Source of the DNA: Streptomyces sp. NBC_00659 | GTDB taxonomy: Bacteria; Actinomycetota; Actinomycetes; Streptomycetales; Streptomycetaceae | Length of the DNA stretch: 64,000 nt | NCBI RefSeq assembly: GCF_036226925.1 | Contig: NZ_CP109031.1 | Coordinates: 1,426,001-1,490,000, forward strand | Reading direction: 5' to 3' | In this document: positions 8,062 to 18,254 of the stretch, piece by piece | How the letters are laid out: each line of letters opens with the position of its first letter | Position numbering within the stretch: position 1 is the first letter of the stretch | Position numbers and translations under genes: made by a program | The notes under the pieces: generated by a model | Databases searched by the model: none | What the model was told of the DNA's origin: nothing | The model's input: the letters and a program-made list of their open reading frames with translations, nothing else

Positions 8062-8898
8062 CTACGCCGGGGGCGCGTCCTCCACGTCACGGTTCCACTC
8101 GGACTTCGAGGACTGCCAGCCGTCTTCGTCCGCCCCGCGTCGCCAGTAGCCGGAAATGGACAGCTGATCGCGTGTCAGGCCGCGTTCCATCCGCAAGTGA
8201 TGCCGAAGCGCTTTCACGAAGTGCGCCTCACCGTGAACAAAGGCATGCACCGTTCCGGTCGGGAAGTCCAAGGTGGAGACGGCCTCTTGGAGCAAGTCGC
8301 CGATCTGACGCTCCCCGCGGTGCAGCCAGATGATTTCGGCATCGGCCGGTGTCCGGATCTCCTGTTCCTCTTCCTGACCGGAGACCTCGATGAACGCTTT
8401 GGCGACCGTGCCTGACGGCATTGCCTCCAGGGAAGCCCCGATCGCGGGCAAGGCGCTCTCGTCGCCGATGAGCAGATGCCAATCGGCCTCCGCCCTGGGC
8501 GAGTAGCCGCCGCCGGGACCGATGAAGTAGATCTCCTCCCCGGGCTTGACCTTCGCGGCCCAGGGAGCGGCCAGACCGCTTTCACCGTGATAGACGAAGT
8601 CCACGGACAGTTCGACGGCATCCGGGTCCCACCGACGGACCGTGTACGTCCGGGTCTTGGGCCACTGGTCCTGGGGGAAGTCCCGGCGAATGACCGAGAT
8701 GTCGAACGGCTCGGGGTACTGCACTTCCTCCAGGGGGAAGATCAACTTGATGTAGTGATCGGTGTACTGCCCGACGGTGAACCCTTGCAGGCCCTCACCG
8801 CCCAGCACGACCCTGGCCATGTGCGGGGTCACCCACTCGACGCGCAGCACCCGCCCTCGGTGCAGCCTCGACCTGTTGGGCGTCGGTTTGTCGGACAT
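8062..8898 (-). CDS. Siderophore-interacting protein (FAD/NADPH ferric-siderophore reductase family)
   Basis: This 278-residue protein resembles the ViuB/YqjH (SIP) family. The FAD-binding part includes GQYTDHYIKL and RTYTVRRWD (the RxYTxR flavin motif). The NADPH part includes GPGGGYSPRAEADWHLLIGD followed by ESALPAIGASLEAM. The family strips iron from ferric siderophores by reduction in the cytoplasm. I chose ATG 8898 because AAGGAG lies six bases before it; an ATG at 8925 that overlaps the NRPS stop (TGATG) would add nine residues. The gene sits inside the NRPS operon, so either the product binds iron or this reductase serves another enzyme. The halogenase needs reduced flavin and no separate flavin reductase is visible. 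Confidence 0.87.
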   Translation of the reverse strand: MSDKPTPNRSRLHRGRVLRVEWVTPHMARVVLGGEGLQGFTVGQYTDHYIKLIFPLEEVQYPEPFDISVIRRDFPQDQWPKTRTYTVRRWDPDAVELSVDFVYHGESGLAAPWAAKVKPGEEIYFIGPGGGYSPRAEADWHLLIGDESALPAIGASLEAMPSGTVAKAFIEVSGQEEEQEIRTPADAEIIWLHRGERQIGDLLQEAVSTLDFPTGTVHAFVHGEAHFVKALRHHLRMERGLTRDQLSISGYWRRGADEDGWQSSKSEWNRDVEDAPPA

Positions 8899-8924
8899 CA
8901 ATGGCTCCTTGCCTGCTTCATTCA

Positions 8925-11540
<2,616 letters not shown>

Positions 11541-11605
11541 TGCCAATCACCCTCTTTCGATATTGGGGTCGAACGTGTGTTGCGCGGAGAGAGCTGCGTG
11601 AGAGC

Positions 11606-12397
11606 TCAATTACTGAAGGTGGAAAGGGACACGGATCCCAAGGACCCGAATGACGCGCTGACGGTGGCGCCGGCCTCGAGATCAACCGCTGCGGCCAGCG
11701 ATCCGGCCAGGACCAGGTCGCCGGCAGCGATCCCCTCGCCGAAAGAGGCCAATATGCGCACAAGGCATGCCACGGACTCCGCCGGATGTCCCATCACGGC
11801 CGAACCGTTCGCCGTCTGAACGGAATCACCCGACTCGAACACCATCGTCTCGGCGGCGAGGTCGCGCCCGTCGAAGGGAACGGCCTTGCCCAGGACAGCC
11901 ATTGCCGACGAGGCGTTGTCCGCGACGGTGTCCACCCACGCGATGTCCCAGTTCTTGATACGGCTGTCGAGTACCTCCAGGGCCGGGAAGACCTCGGTGG
12001 TGACGTTCAGGACGTCCGCAGCCGTCGTACGGGGATCGGAGAGGTCGGCGCCGATCCGGAACGCGATCTCCCCCTCGACCTTGGGCGAGATGAACCATCC
12101 CGGATCGAGGCGGGCGCCGTCGGCGAGAAGCATGCCTTCGGTCAGAAACCCGAAATCCGGTTGATCGACGCCGAACATCTCCTGGATGGGGATGCTCGTG
12201 GCGCCGATCTTGTATCCGGCGTGCACCGCCCCGTTCTTGTGTTCAAGGGTTCGGAATGTGCGCTGGATGGCGTAGGCGTCCAGCGCGGTGAACTCGGGAT
12301 ACCGAGCGGAGATGGACGGTATCGCCCTGCGCTCGTTCTTGGCGTTCCAAAGTTCGATGGCTATTTGCTCATGAACGGCGTGTGGATCCTGAAGCAT
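11606..12397 (-). CDS. 2-keto-4-pentenoate hydratase-like protein (MhpD family)
   Basis: This 263-residue protein resembles the MhpD/fumarylacetoacetase-C fold. Conserved pieces are VHAGYKIGATS, PKVEGEIAFRIGADL (metal-site glutamates), FPALEVLDSRI and LAAGSLAAAVDLEAGATV-like C-terminal strands. Family enzymes add water to 2-oxopent-4-enoate to give 4-hydroxy-2-oxovalerate; the reaction is reversible. ATG 12397 gives the usual family length; a GTG at 12457 would add an Arg/Pro-rich, non-homologous lead. The gene follows the methyltransferase and precedes the A-T-TE gene by 65 bp. With the aldolase and aldehyde dehydrogenase upstream, it completes a C5 keto-acid trio that here probably serves precursor supply. 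Confidence 0.85.
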   Translation of the reverse strand: MLQDPHAVHEQIAIELWNAKNERRAIPSISARYPEFTALDAYAIQRTFRTLEHKNGAVHAGYKIGATSIPIQEMFGVDQPDFGFLTEGMLLADGARLDPGWFISPKVEGEIAFRIGADLSDPRTTAADVLNVTTEVFPALEVLDSRIKNWDIAWVDTVADNASSAMAVLGKAVPFDGRDLAAETMVFESGDSVQTANGSAVMGHPAESVACLVRILASFGEGIAAGDLVLAGSLAAAVDLEAGATVSASFGSLGSVSLSTFSN

Positions 12398-12481
12398 AGT
12401 TCGTGGCCGAATCGGCTGCTGCGCAGGTGGCCGGCGCAGCTGTCCCCGTCTCGGCACTCCTCCATTCAGGCCTCGGGAAAG

Positions 12482-13468
12482 CTACTTGGTCGCCACGAAC
12501 AGCCGACCACCCGGCATGATGTGTGACACGCAATCGACATTCGAGAAGCCGGCGCTGCGGAACTTTTCAACCCATTGGTCCGCGGTGGGCAGCTTGATTC
12601 CCATGAAGTTCGAGTGCAGGTAGGTGAAGAGGGCGCTGAACTTACGCTCGCGAGCTTCCTGCCCGTACGAGACCGCATCGACCACGGCCAGGACGCCGCC
12701 GGGCGCGAGTGCCTTGCGGCAGGTGCTCAGCACGTCTTCGAAGACGGATTCGTTCTGCAGGACGTCGTGCATCACGAAGCACGCCTGAATGACATCCGCC
12801 CCTTCGAGCGGACCGGGGTCGGTGATCAGAGACTCGACCGATCGCTCGATGACCTGCAGCCGGTCGTCCACGCCGGCTCGTCCCGCGGCTTCTCGCGCAG
12901 CGGCGCAAGCGGCCGGGCTCAGGTCGAGGGCGACACCGGTACGGCGGTCGTCCTGGGCGAGGAGGTCGATGAGCAGACCGGCCGCGCCCGCGCCGAGGTC
13001 GACGACGTGCTTCGCGTCGGCGGCCACGACCCGTTCGACAACGGCGGGGTAGAAGGCCCGATCCCCGATCCAGCGCGAACTGACCGCCACCCGGCGCCCG
13101 TCACGGTGATGGGCGTCAGCGGCGGACGTGCTGTCGGAGAGGAAGGCTCGGGCGTTCTGCAGGAGCGGACTGTTGGCGGTCAGCGCCCAGGACAGGTACC
13201 CGACCTCGTGCCTCCAGTCCGCGTAGTCGTCGGACGCGCGGTACAGGTCGTTCCCGTCCTCGGCGGCGACCAGCCCGGCGGCCGACAGCGCGTGCACATA
13301 CTCCCTGAGGCTGTCCTGGGAAAGACCTGTCGCCTCGGCCAGATCGGCGATACCGAACGTGCTGCCCGAGTCCAGCACCTGGTCCACGCCGATCTCGGCA
13401 CCGATCTGGAGCAGCGCGGCGACCGCCGCGTAATCCGCTCCCACCTCGCGTGCGGAATCCAATTTCAC
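12482..13468 (-). CDS. SAM-dependent methyltransferase (dimerising, alpha-keto acid or tyrosine C-methyltransferase-like)
   Basis: This 328-residue protein has an N-terminal winged-helix dimerisation domain (about 10-95) and a Rossmann methyltransferase domain with motif I VVDLGAGAAGLL. It differs from plant-type O-methyltransferases where they have LHDW: it reads CFVMHDVLQNE. The later stretch FMGIKLPTADQW reminds me of the MppJ/SgvM group of alpha-keto-acid beta-methyltransferases. Tyrosine C-methyltransferases such as SfmM2 are an alternative, because an SfmD-like gene is in the same cluster. The GTG start has AGGAG five bases upstream. It is embedded between the MhpE-like aldolase and the MhpD-like hydratase, so a keto acid made by that trio is a plausible substrate. 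The substrate assignment is inference. Confidence 0.8.
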   Translation of the reverse strand: MKLDSAREVGADYAAVAALLQIGAEIGVDQVLDSGSTFGIADLAEATGLSQDSLREYVHALSAAGLVAAEDGNDLYRASDDYADWRHEVGYLSWALTANSPLLQNARAFLSDSTSAADAHHRDGRRVAVSSRWIGDRAFYPAVVERVVAADAKHVVDLGAGAAGLLIDLLAQDDRRTGVALDLSPAACAAAREAAGRAGVDDRLQVIERSVESLITDPGPLEGADVIQACFVMHDVLQNESVFEDVLSTCRKALAPGGVLAVVDAVSYGQEARERKFSALFTYLHSNFMGIKLPTADQWVEKFRSAGFSNVDCVSHIMPGGRLFVATK

Positions 13469-13496
13469 CTTTGCTCCTCAGTGTTCTGAACGATCA

Positions 13497-14534
13497 TCAA
13501 ATTACGTCGTACAGGGAGTTCTTCTGGGCGAGGCCCATCGCCACTTCGATGATGGCGTCCTCCTGGCCGGCTACTACTCCCCTACGGCCCAGCTCCATCA
13601 GGATTTCCCGTGGATCCACCTGGAAGCGCTCCGCGGCGCGCCGTGTGGGCGCGGCGAATCCGGAGAAGACACCGGCGATGCCGCTCGCAATGGTGACGCT
13701 GTCGTTCGTCGGAATGCGCTTGACGAATGTGGATTCCGCGAGATCGGCCGCGTCAAGTGCCGCGAACAGCTGGAGCCTGGTCTCTATCTGTTCCAAGTGC
13801 AGGTTTGCGGCGACCAGTTCGAGCGGGGCGTTACCGGCCCCGGCGCCGAAGCCGCGTGCCGTCACGTCCACGATGGTCGCGCCGGCCTTGACGGCGGCCA
13901 TGCTGTTCATCACCGAAAGGCCGAGGTTGTTATGACCGTGGAAGCCGATCTCAATGTCGAGTTCCTCGACGAGAGCGCCGACCTTTTCATCAACTGCGGC
14001 CGGAGTGTACGCACCTGCCGAGTCCATCAGGATGACCGCGTGTGCTCCGTACTCCTGTATGAGCCGCGCCTGCTCGATGAGCGTCTTGGTCGACGCCATG
14101 TGGCTCATCAGCAGCATGCCTTTGACCGTGACACCCATCTCACGGAGCATGGTGATCTGCTGGCGGGTCACATCCGCTTCCGTGCAGTGAGCGCCGACCC
14201 TGACCTCGTCGACTCCGCAGTCCAGTGCCGGCTTCAGATCGCGTTCGACCGTCGCGAACCCGGGGATGGACAGGACGCCGAGCCGTGTCTGCTTCAACTG
14301 GGCGCGCGCGGCCGTGAGCATCTCCCTGTCGGTCAGCGCGGCACGTCCGACCTGGATGGACGAGGCGCCAAGTCCATTGCCGTGCCCGACCTCGAGGAGG
14401 TCGGCCCCCGCAAGCTCAGCGGCCTTGGCGTAGGCGGCGATGTCCGCGTGACCCAGTTGATGCGCTACGGCGTGATTCCCGTCCCGCAGGGTCGTGTCAC
14501 AGATGTTGAGCCGTCGCTCGGCAGGTGTATTCAT
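13497..14534 (-). CDS. 4-hydroxy-2-oxovalerate aldolase-like protein (MhpE/DmpG family)
   Basis: This 345-residue protein belongs to the HMGL-like aldolases. It shows CDTTLRDGNHAVAHQ at the N-terminus (metal-binding Asp and catalytic Arg/His), IGFHGHNNLGLS (the metal-binding HxH) and GFGAGAGNAPLE (normally GLGAGAGNTPLE). These enzymes cleave 4-hydroxy-2-oxo acids to pyruvate and an aldehyde, or form them, and channel the aldehyde to a partner dehydrogenase. The start overlaps the stop of that partner gene by 4 nt (ATGA), as in catabolic operons. Several family positions are altered, for example ARGFG for the usual AGLG. No ring-cleavage dioxygenase or semialdehyde hydrolase accompanies it, which argues against a simple catabolic role. 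Confidence 0.88.
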   Translation of the reverse strand: MNTPAERRLNICDTTLRDGNHAVAHQLGHADIAAYAKAAELAGADLLEVGHGNGLGASSIQVGRAALTDREMLTAARAQLKQTRLGVLSIPGFATVERDLKPALDCGVDEVRVGAHCTEADVTRQQITMLREMGVTVKGMLLMSHMASTKTLIEQARLIQEYGAHAVILMDSAGAYTPAAVDEKVGALVEELDIEIGFHGHNNLGLSVMNSMAAVKAGATIVDVTARGFGAGAGNAPLELVAANLHLEQIETRLQLFAALDAADLAESTFVKRIPTNDSVTIASGIAGVFSGFAAPTRRAAERFQVDPREILMELGRRGVVAGQEDAIIEVAMGLAQKNSLYDVI

Positions 14535-15424
14535 CGACGTGCCTCCGCTCGCCCCTCGGCAACAGCCACTGCCGCACAGGTGATGACGTCCAGATTCCCG
14601 GCGTAGCGCGGCAACCAGTCACCGAGTCCTTCCACTTCGATGGTCACCATGATGCGATCGCCGGTGGCGACCGGCGGGACGACAACGCGATAGCCCGGGA
14701 CGTAGGAATTGATCCGCTTCTCCATGTTGTCGACCGAGACGCGCAGCGCTTCCATGTCGACGTTTTCGGAGGCCGGAACGGCGATGGTGTTCCGCATCAC
14801 CATTCCCGGCTCCGCCGGGTTGATGACGAGAATGGTCTTGGCCGTGTCCACCCGGCAGAACTCATGAGTGGCATGCTGAGTGGTGAAGGCGTATTCATCG
14901 ATGTTCGCCCTCGTCGCAGGACCGACGCTCGCCGATGAGCTGGCTGTGGCGATCTCCAGGTATCCCAGGCCGTCGGAAGCATCGCTGAAGCAGCGCGCGA
15001 TGGGGACTGCGGCTTGTCCACCACAGGTCACCATGCTCACGTTCTGCTCGGTGAGGCACTCCTCGAGGTTCAGGGCCGGAACGCAGAATTTACCGAGATG
15101 CGACGGCGTGAGGTCGATGACCGGAATGCCCAGACCTTCGAGGATATTCCAGTTGTGCACCGCGTCCTGGGCCGACGTCGCGTCGAAGACCACGTCGATT
15201 CGGTCCGCCAACTCGGCAACCGCGTCGATCCCGCCGGCAGTCGTTGGGATCCCGCGAGAATCGGCGAGCTCTATACCCGGAGAGCTGACACGTCGGCCGG
15301 CGAACGAGTCGCACCGGAGATGGGGTGAGGCCATGACCTTGAGCAGCAGGTCGCAACCAATATTTCCCGTGCCTATGATAGCCACACGAAGAGGATCAGC
15401 AATGGAGCCTTTTTGTGGGTGCAT
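14531..15424 (-). CDS. Acylating aldehyde dehydrogenase (MhpF/DmpF family)
   Basis: This 297-residue protein has the NAD site GTGNIGCDL, the catalytic cysteine in VTCGGQA and the dimerisation-domain signature SVGPATRANIDEY. Typical members interconvert acetaldehyde and acetyl-CoA in complex with the DmpG/MhpE aldolase. It diverges around residues 38-70: SFAGRRVSSPGIELADSRG stands where catabolic enzymes read more like GIDPxSDGLxRAxxLG. This is the kind of change expected for another acyl group. NikA of nikkomycin biosynthesis, which works with the aldolase NikB, is the precedent for such a pair in an antibiotic pathway. The gene starts 4 bp after the prephenate dehydrogenase stop and overlaps the aldolase, so the three are tightly coupled. 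Confidence 0.87.
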   Translation of the reverse strand: MHPQKGSIADPLRVAIIGTGNIGCDLLLKVMASPHLRCDSFAGRRVSSPGIELADSRGIPTTAGGIDAVAELADRIDVVFDATSAQDAVHNWNILEGLGIPVIDLTPSHLGKFCVPALNLEECLTEQNVSMVTCGGQAAVPIARCFSDASDGLGYLEIATASSSASVGPATRANIDEYAFTTQHATHEFCRVDTAKTILVINPAEPGMVMRNTIAVPASENVDMEALRVSVDNMEKRINSYVPGYRVVVPPVATGDRIMVTIEVEGLGDWLPRYAGNLDVITCAAVAVAEGRAEARR

Positions 15425-15428
15425 TCAC

Positions 15429-16622
15429 CTAACCTCTATCCGCAGTCTCAATGCTGTGAGCGTCGGGCCGAGTCCGGCCGACGAGATGCGTACGGGGAGC
15501 CTGTGCTATTTCCTGCTGCCTCGCGCCGGAGACCGGGTCGATGGATTCAGCGTTCCAACCGGCTCGGCCCAACTCCAGGACGATCCGGCCGGCCCGCGGC
15601 GCCGGCACTGCGAACGTGATGGAGAAGGTTCCTTCTTCCGCGGAGTGCCGCGGCACCACGTCCTCCGCCTCCACGTGGAATGTCTTGAGAGTGTCCAGCA
15701 AACGCACCAACTGCCCAGGAGTCTCCGCGACCAGAACCTCTACGTGCGTCTCCCTGTCCGCGGCCTGCCGCCCCTGAATCGCCGCCAGGCCGGCAGCCCC
15801 CCTGTTCAGCAGGTCCACCATCGGCTCCAGGCTCTGGCTCCTCATGTCCTGCGGTGCACTGGACAAGTCGTCGAGCGTGGCCAGCAGTGTCGTCAGATCG
15901 TCGCTGAGTTCCCGGAGCACTCCGGCGACAGCGGATGCGTTGGCTTGCAGGATGTCGCTCCACAGCCCGGTGTCTCTGACAGCTGTCCGCGTCACGTCGC
16001 GCAGGCCTTGCCCCGCGAGCCGAAACGCCTCCCGCGAGCTGTGTTGAAGTCGCGCGGCCATGAGACTGGCCACCAGATGAGGAGCATGCGATGTCAACGC
16101 CACCGCGTTGTCGTGCGCGCGACTCTCCATGATCACCGGAACTGCCCCGCACAGCGCGATCATTTCGAGCACTCGGTTCACCGCGTCCTGGGAAGTCGTC
16201 TCCGAAGGAGTCAGGACCCAGGCCCGGTCCTCGAACAGATCCGCGCGAGCGGCAAGCGGGCCGCATCGCTCACGGCCGGCAAGAGGATGTCCACCTACAT
16301 AACTGGACGGGGTGTCCACGGACTTCCGGATGTCTCGTGCCAGTTGCGCCTTCACACTGGCCACGTCGGTGTAGCTCCGGGCCAGCCCTCGTGCCTGCAT
16401 CTCCGCGAGCACATCGCCAACTGCGCTCGGTGGTACCGCGATCACTGCCAAGTCGACCGGTTCGTCCCAAGCGCCCACCACTCCCGCGCCCAACGCGGCG
16501 GCCGTGCGAGCGGCCACTTCATCCTTGTCGAGCAGATGCACTGTTATGTCGTGCCGACTGAGAGCCAAGCCGATTGAGGTGCCGATCAGGCCCGTGCCGA
16601 CCACAGCCATCGTTCGTATCAT
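15429..16622 (-). CDS. pdh: Prephenate dehydrogenase
   Basis: This 397-residue TyrA-family enzyme has the dinucleotide motif VVGTGLIGTSIG at the start, SYVGGHPLAGRERCG (the GGHPMAG prephenate-site motif) near residue 110 and SHAPHLVASLMA in the helical domain. Its C-terminal 100 residues look like an ACT regulatory domain (THVEVLVAETPGQLVRLLD). It oxidatively decarboxylates prephenate to 4-hydroxyphenylpyruvate. Glycopeptide and other Hpg-type clusters often carry a dedicated copy to feed HmaS, as vancomycin-type clusters do. Here it sits between the halogenase and the aldehyde dehydrogenase genes. It is the first step of the Hpg route completed by hmaS, hmo and hpgT in this window. Confidence 0.9.
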   Translation of the reverse strand: MIRTMAVVGTGLIGTSIGLALSRHDITVHLLDKDEVAARTAAALGAGVVGAWDEPVDLAVIAVPPSAVGDVLAEMQARGLARSYTDVASVKAQLARDIRKSVDTPSSYVGGHPLAGRERCGPLAARADLFEDRAWVLTPSETTSQDAVNRVLEMIALCGAVPVIMESRAHDNAVALTSHAPHLVASLMAARLQHSSREAFRLAGQGLRDVTRTAVRDTGLWSDILQANASAVAGVLRELSDDLTTLLATLDDLSSAPQDMRSQSLEPMVDLLNRGAAGLAAIQGRQAADRETHVEVLVAETPGQLVRLLDTLKTFHVEAEDVVPRHSAEEGTFSITFAVPAPRAGRIVLELGRAGWNAESIDPVSGARQQEIAQAPRTHLVGRTRPDAHSIETADRG

Positions 16623-16718
16623 CGTTACCCCCCTTCAGCCTGTGGGCGGCCGCCGGCCACCGCAGGGCTCACCCAGCCGACGCCACCGGTCTGCCCGCAC
16701 CCCGAGCGCGGGATCAGG

Positions 16719-18206
16719 TCAGTAGCCGAAATCCGCCCAGCGCATTCCGTCGGCGGACGGCACAAGACCGCCTTCCCGTATCGGGCCTTCGTCGTCGGCG
16801 ACGTCTCCCAGCGCGGCATGGACCTGGATCTTGGCCCCCTCTTCGAGGACCGACTGGACAAGCGTCGAGTCGAACAGGTCGCGATCCGTTCCGCTCTCGC
16901 CCGCGGGCCGGTCGGCCAGCTCGGAGAACTCCCGGAACTTGGACTCGCGCTGTTCGGTGTAGGAGGCGGCGTTGACCAATCCGCCTTCGCGCGAAGCTCC
17001 ACCGCCGACCAGTTCGACAAAGGACTCGAGTCCGGGCGCCGAGCTGTTCATGACCTTCTTGGCGGTCCAGAAGTACGAATCCTCGTCCTGGTGCATGTCG
17101 TAGAACGCCACCAGGAAATCGTGGAAGAGCGAGTACTCGTTCCGGTACCGCACTTCGTACTCCTCGAAGCACTTCGTCTCTTCGAAGTCTCCGCTCAACG
17201 ACGAGTTGATGGAGCGAGCAGCCAGAAGACCGCTGTAGGTGGCGAGGTGCACGCCGGAGGAGAAGACCGGATCGATGAAGCATGCGGCATCGCCCACCAG
17301 GACCATGCCGGGGCGCCAGAACGTGTCCTGGCAGTACGAGTAGTCCTTGCGGACCCGGACCTCGCCGTAGGGACCGCTCTCCACCCGACGTGCCTCGGAC
17401 AGATATTCCGCGATGATCGGACATTCATCGATCAGGCCCATCAGGGCCTTCTCCCGATCCCCCTGAACTCGCTCCAGGGCCTCGCGCCGCAGTACCGCGC
17501 CGACGCTGGTGAGCTCATCGGTGAGCGGGATGTACCAGAACCAACCGGAGTTGAAGGCGGCGCAAAGAATATTGCCGGAGTTGGGGGCAGGAAGCCGCTT
17601 CCCGCCCTCGAAGTAGCCGAAGAGCGCGATGTTCTGGAAGAAGTCCGAGTAATGCCGTGTACCGCCGATCCGGCTCTGAATGCGGCTCTTGTTGCCGGAG
17701 GCGTCCACGACGAAGCGGCTGCGCACCTCGTGCCGGACTCCGTCAACGTCGCTGTAGAGCACCCCGCAGACGCGGCCGTCCTCCTCGATGACATCCACCA
17801 CTGAGCTCTTCTCGCGGACCTCGACTCCCTTGTCACGCGCGTTGTCCAGGAGAATCTGGTCGAACTTCATCCGCTCGACCTGGTAGGCCAGCGAGGTCGG
17901 GCCCGAGAAGGTCGAGGAAACGGAGAAGGAGAACGTCCACGGCTCGGGGCTGCTCCCCCATCGGAAGGTGCCTCCACGCTTGGGCATGAACGCGGCCTTC
18001 TCCAACTCGTCCGAGACGCCGAGGAGTCTGCAGACACCATGCACCGTCGAAGGCAGCAGGGACTCCCCGATCTGGTACCGGGGGAACTCTTCCTTCTCCA
18101 GGAGAAGAACACGGTGACCCTGCATAGCCACCAGGGTGGACACGGTAGAGCCACCCGGCCCACCACCGACGACAACGACATCGAACTCGTGGTCCTCGAC
18201 TTGCAT
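16719..18206 (-). CDS. FADH2-dependent halogenase, phenol/PCP-tethered type
   Basis: This 495-residue flavoprotein has GGGPGGS (GxGxxG) at the N-terminus, GWFWYIPL (the WxWxIP halogenase signature) near residue 220 and GDAACFIDPVFSSGVHLATY in the FAD domain. Length and the FSSGVH stretch match the halogenases of glycopeptide-type clusters (VhaA, BhaA, ComH), which chlorinate Tyr or Hpg residues, rather than free-tryptophan halogenases of the PrnA type. Such enzymes need FADH2 from a flavin reductase, which is not separately encoded here. AAGGAGAAGG precedes the ATG. Placement between hmo and pdh suggests a chlorinated hydroxyphenylglycine, free or carrier-bound, in the product. Confidence 0.9.
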   Translation of the reverse strand: MQVEDHEFDVVVVGGGPGGSTVSTLVAMQGHRVLLLEKEEFPRYQIGESLLPSTVHGVCRLLGVSDELEKAAFMPKRGGTFRWGSSPEPWTFSFSVSSTFSGPTSLAYQVERMKFDQILLDNARDKGVEVREKSSVVDVIEEDGRVCGVLYSDVDGVRHEVRSRFVVDASGNKSRIQSRIGGTRHYSDFFQNIALFGYFEGGKRLPAPNSGNILCAAFNSGWFWYIPLTDELTSVGAVLRREALERVQGDREKALMGLIDECPIIAEYLSEARRVESGPYGEVRVRKDYSYCQDTFWRPGMVLVGDAACFIDPVFSSGVHLATYSGLLAARSINSSLSGDFEETKCFEEYEVRYRNEYSLFHDFLVAFYDMHQDEDSYFWTAKKVMNSSAPGLESFVELVGGGASREGGLVNAASYTEQRESKFREFSELADRPAGESGTDRDLFDSTLVQSVLEEGAKIQVHAALGDVADDEGPIREGGLVPSADGMRWADFGY

Positions 18207-18254
18207 GACACCTTCTCCTTAATAGTGTGTTCAGGGGGATGAAAGATGTCCGTA

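Noticed and set aside
11606..15424. Catabolic aromatic meta-cleavage operon
   Set aside because: Only the three lower-pathway families are present. No extradiol dioxygenase, hydrolase, tautomerase or decarboxylase is seen, the dehydrogenase is divergent, and a methyltransferase interrupts the trio inside an NRPS operon.
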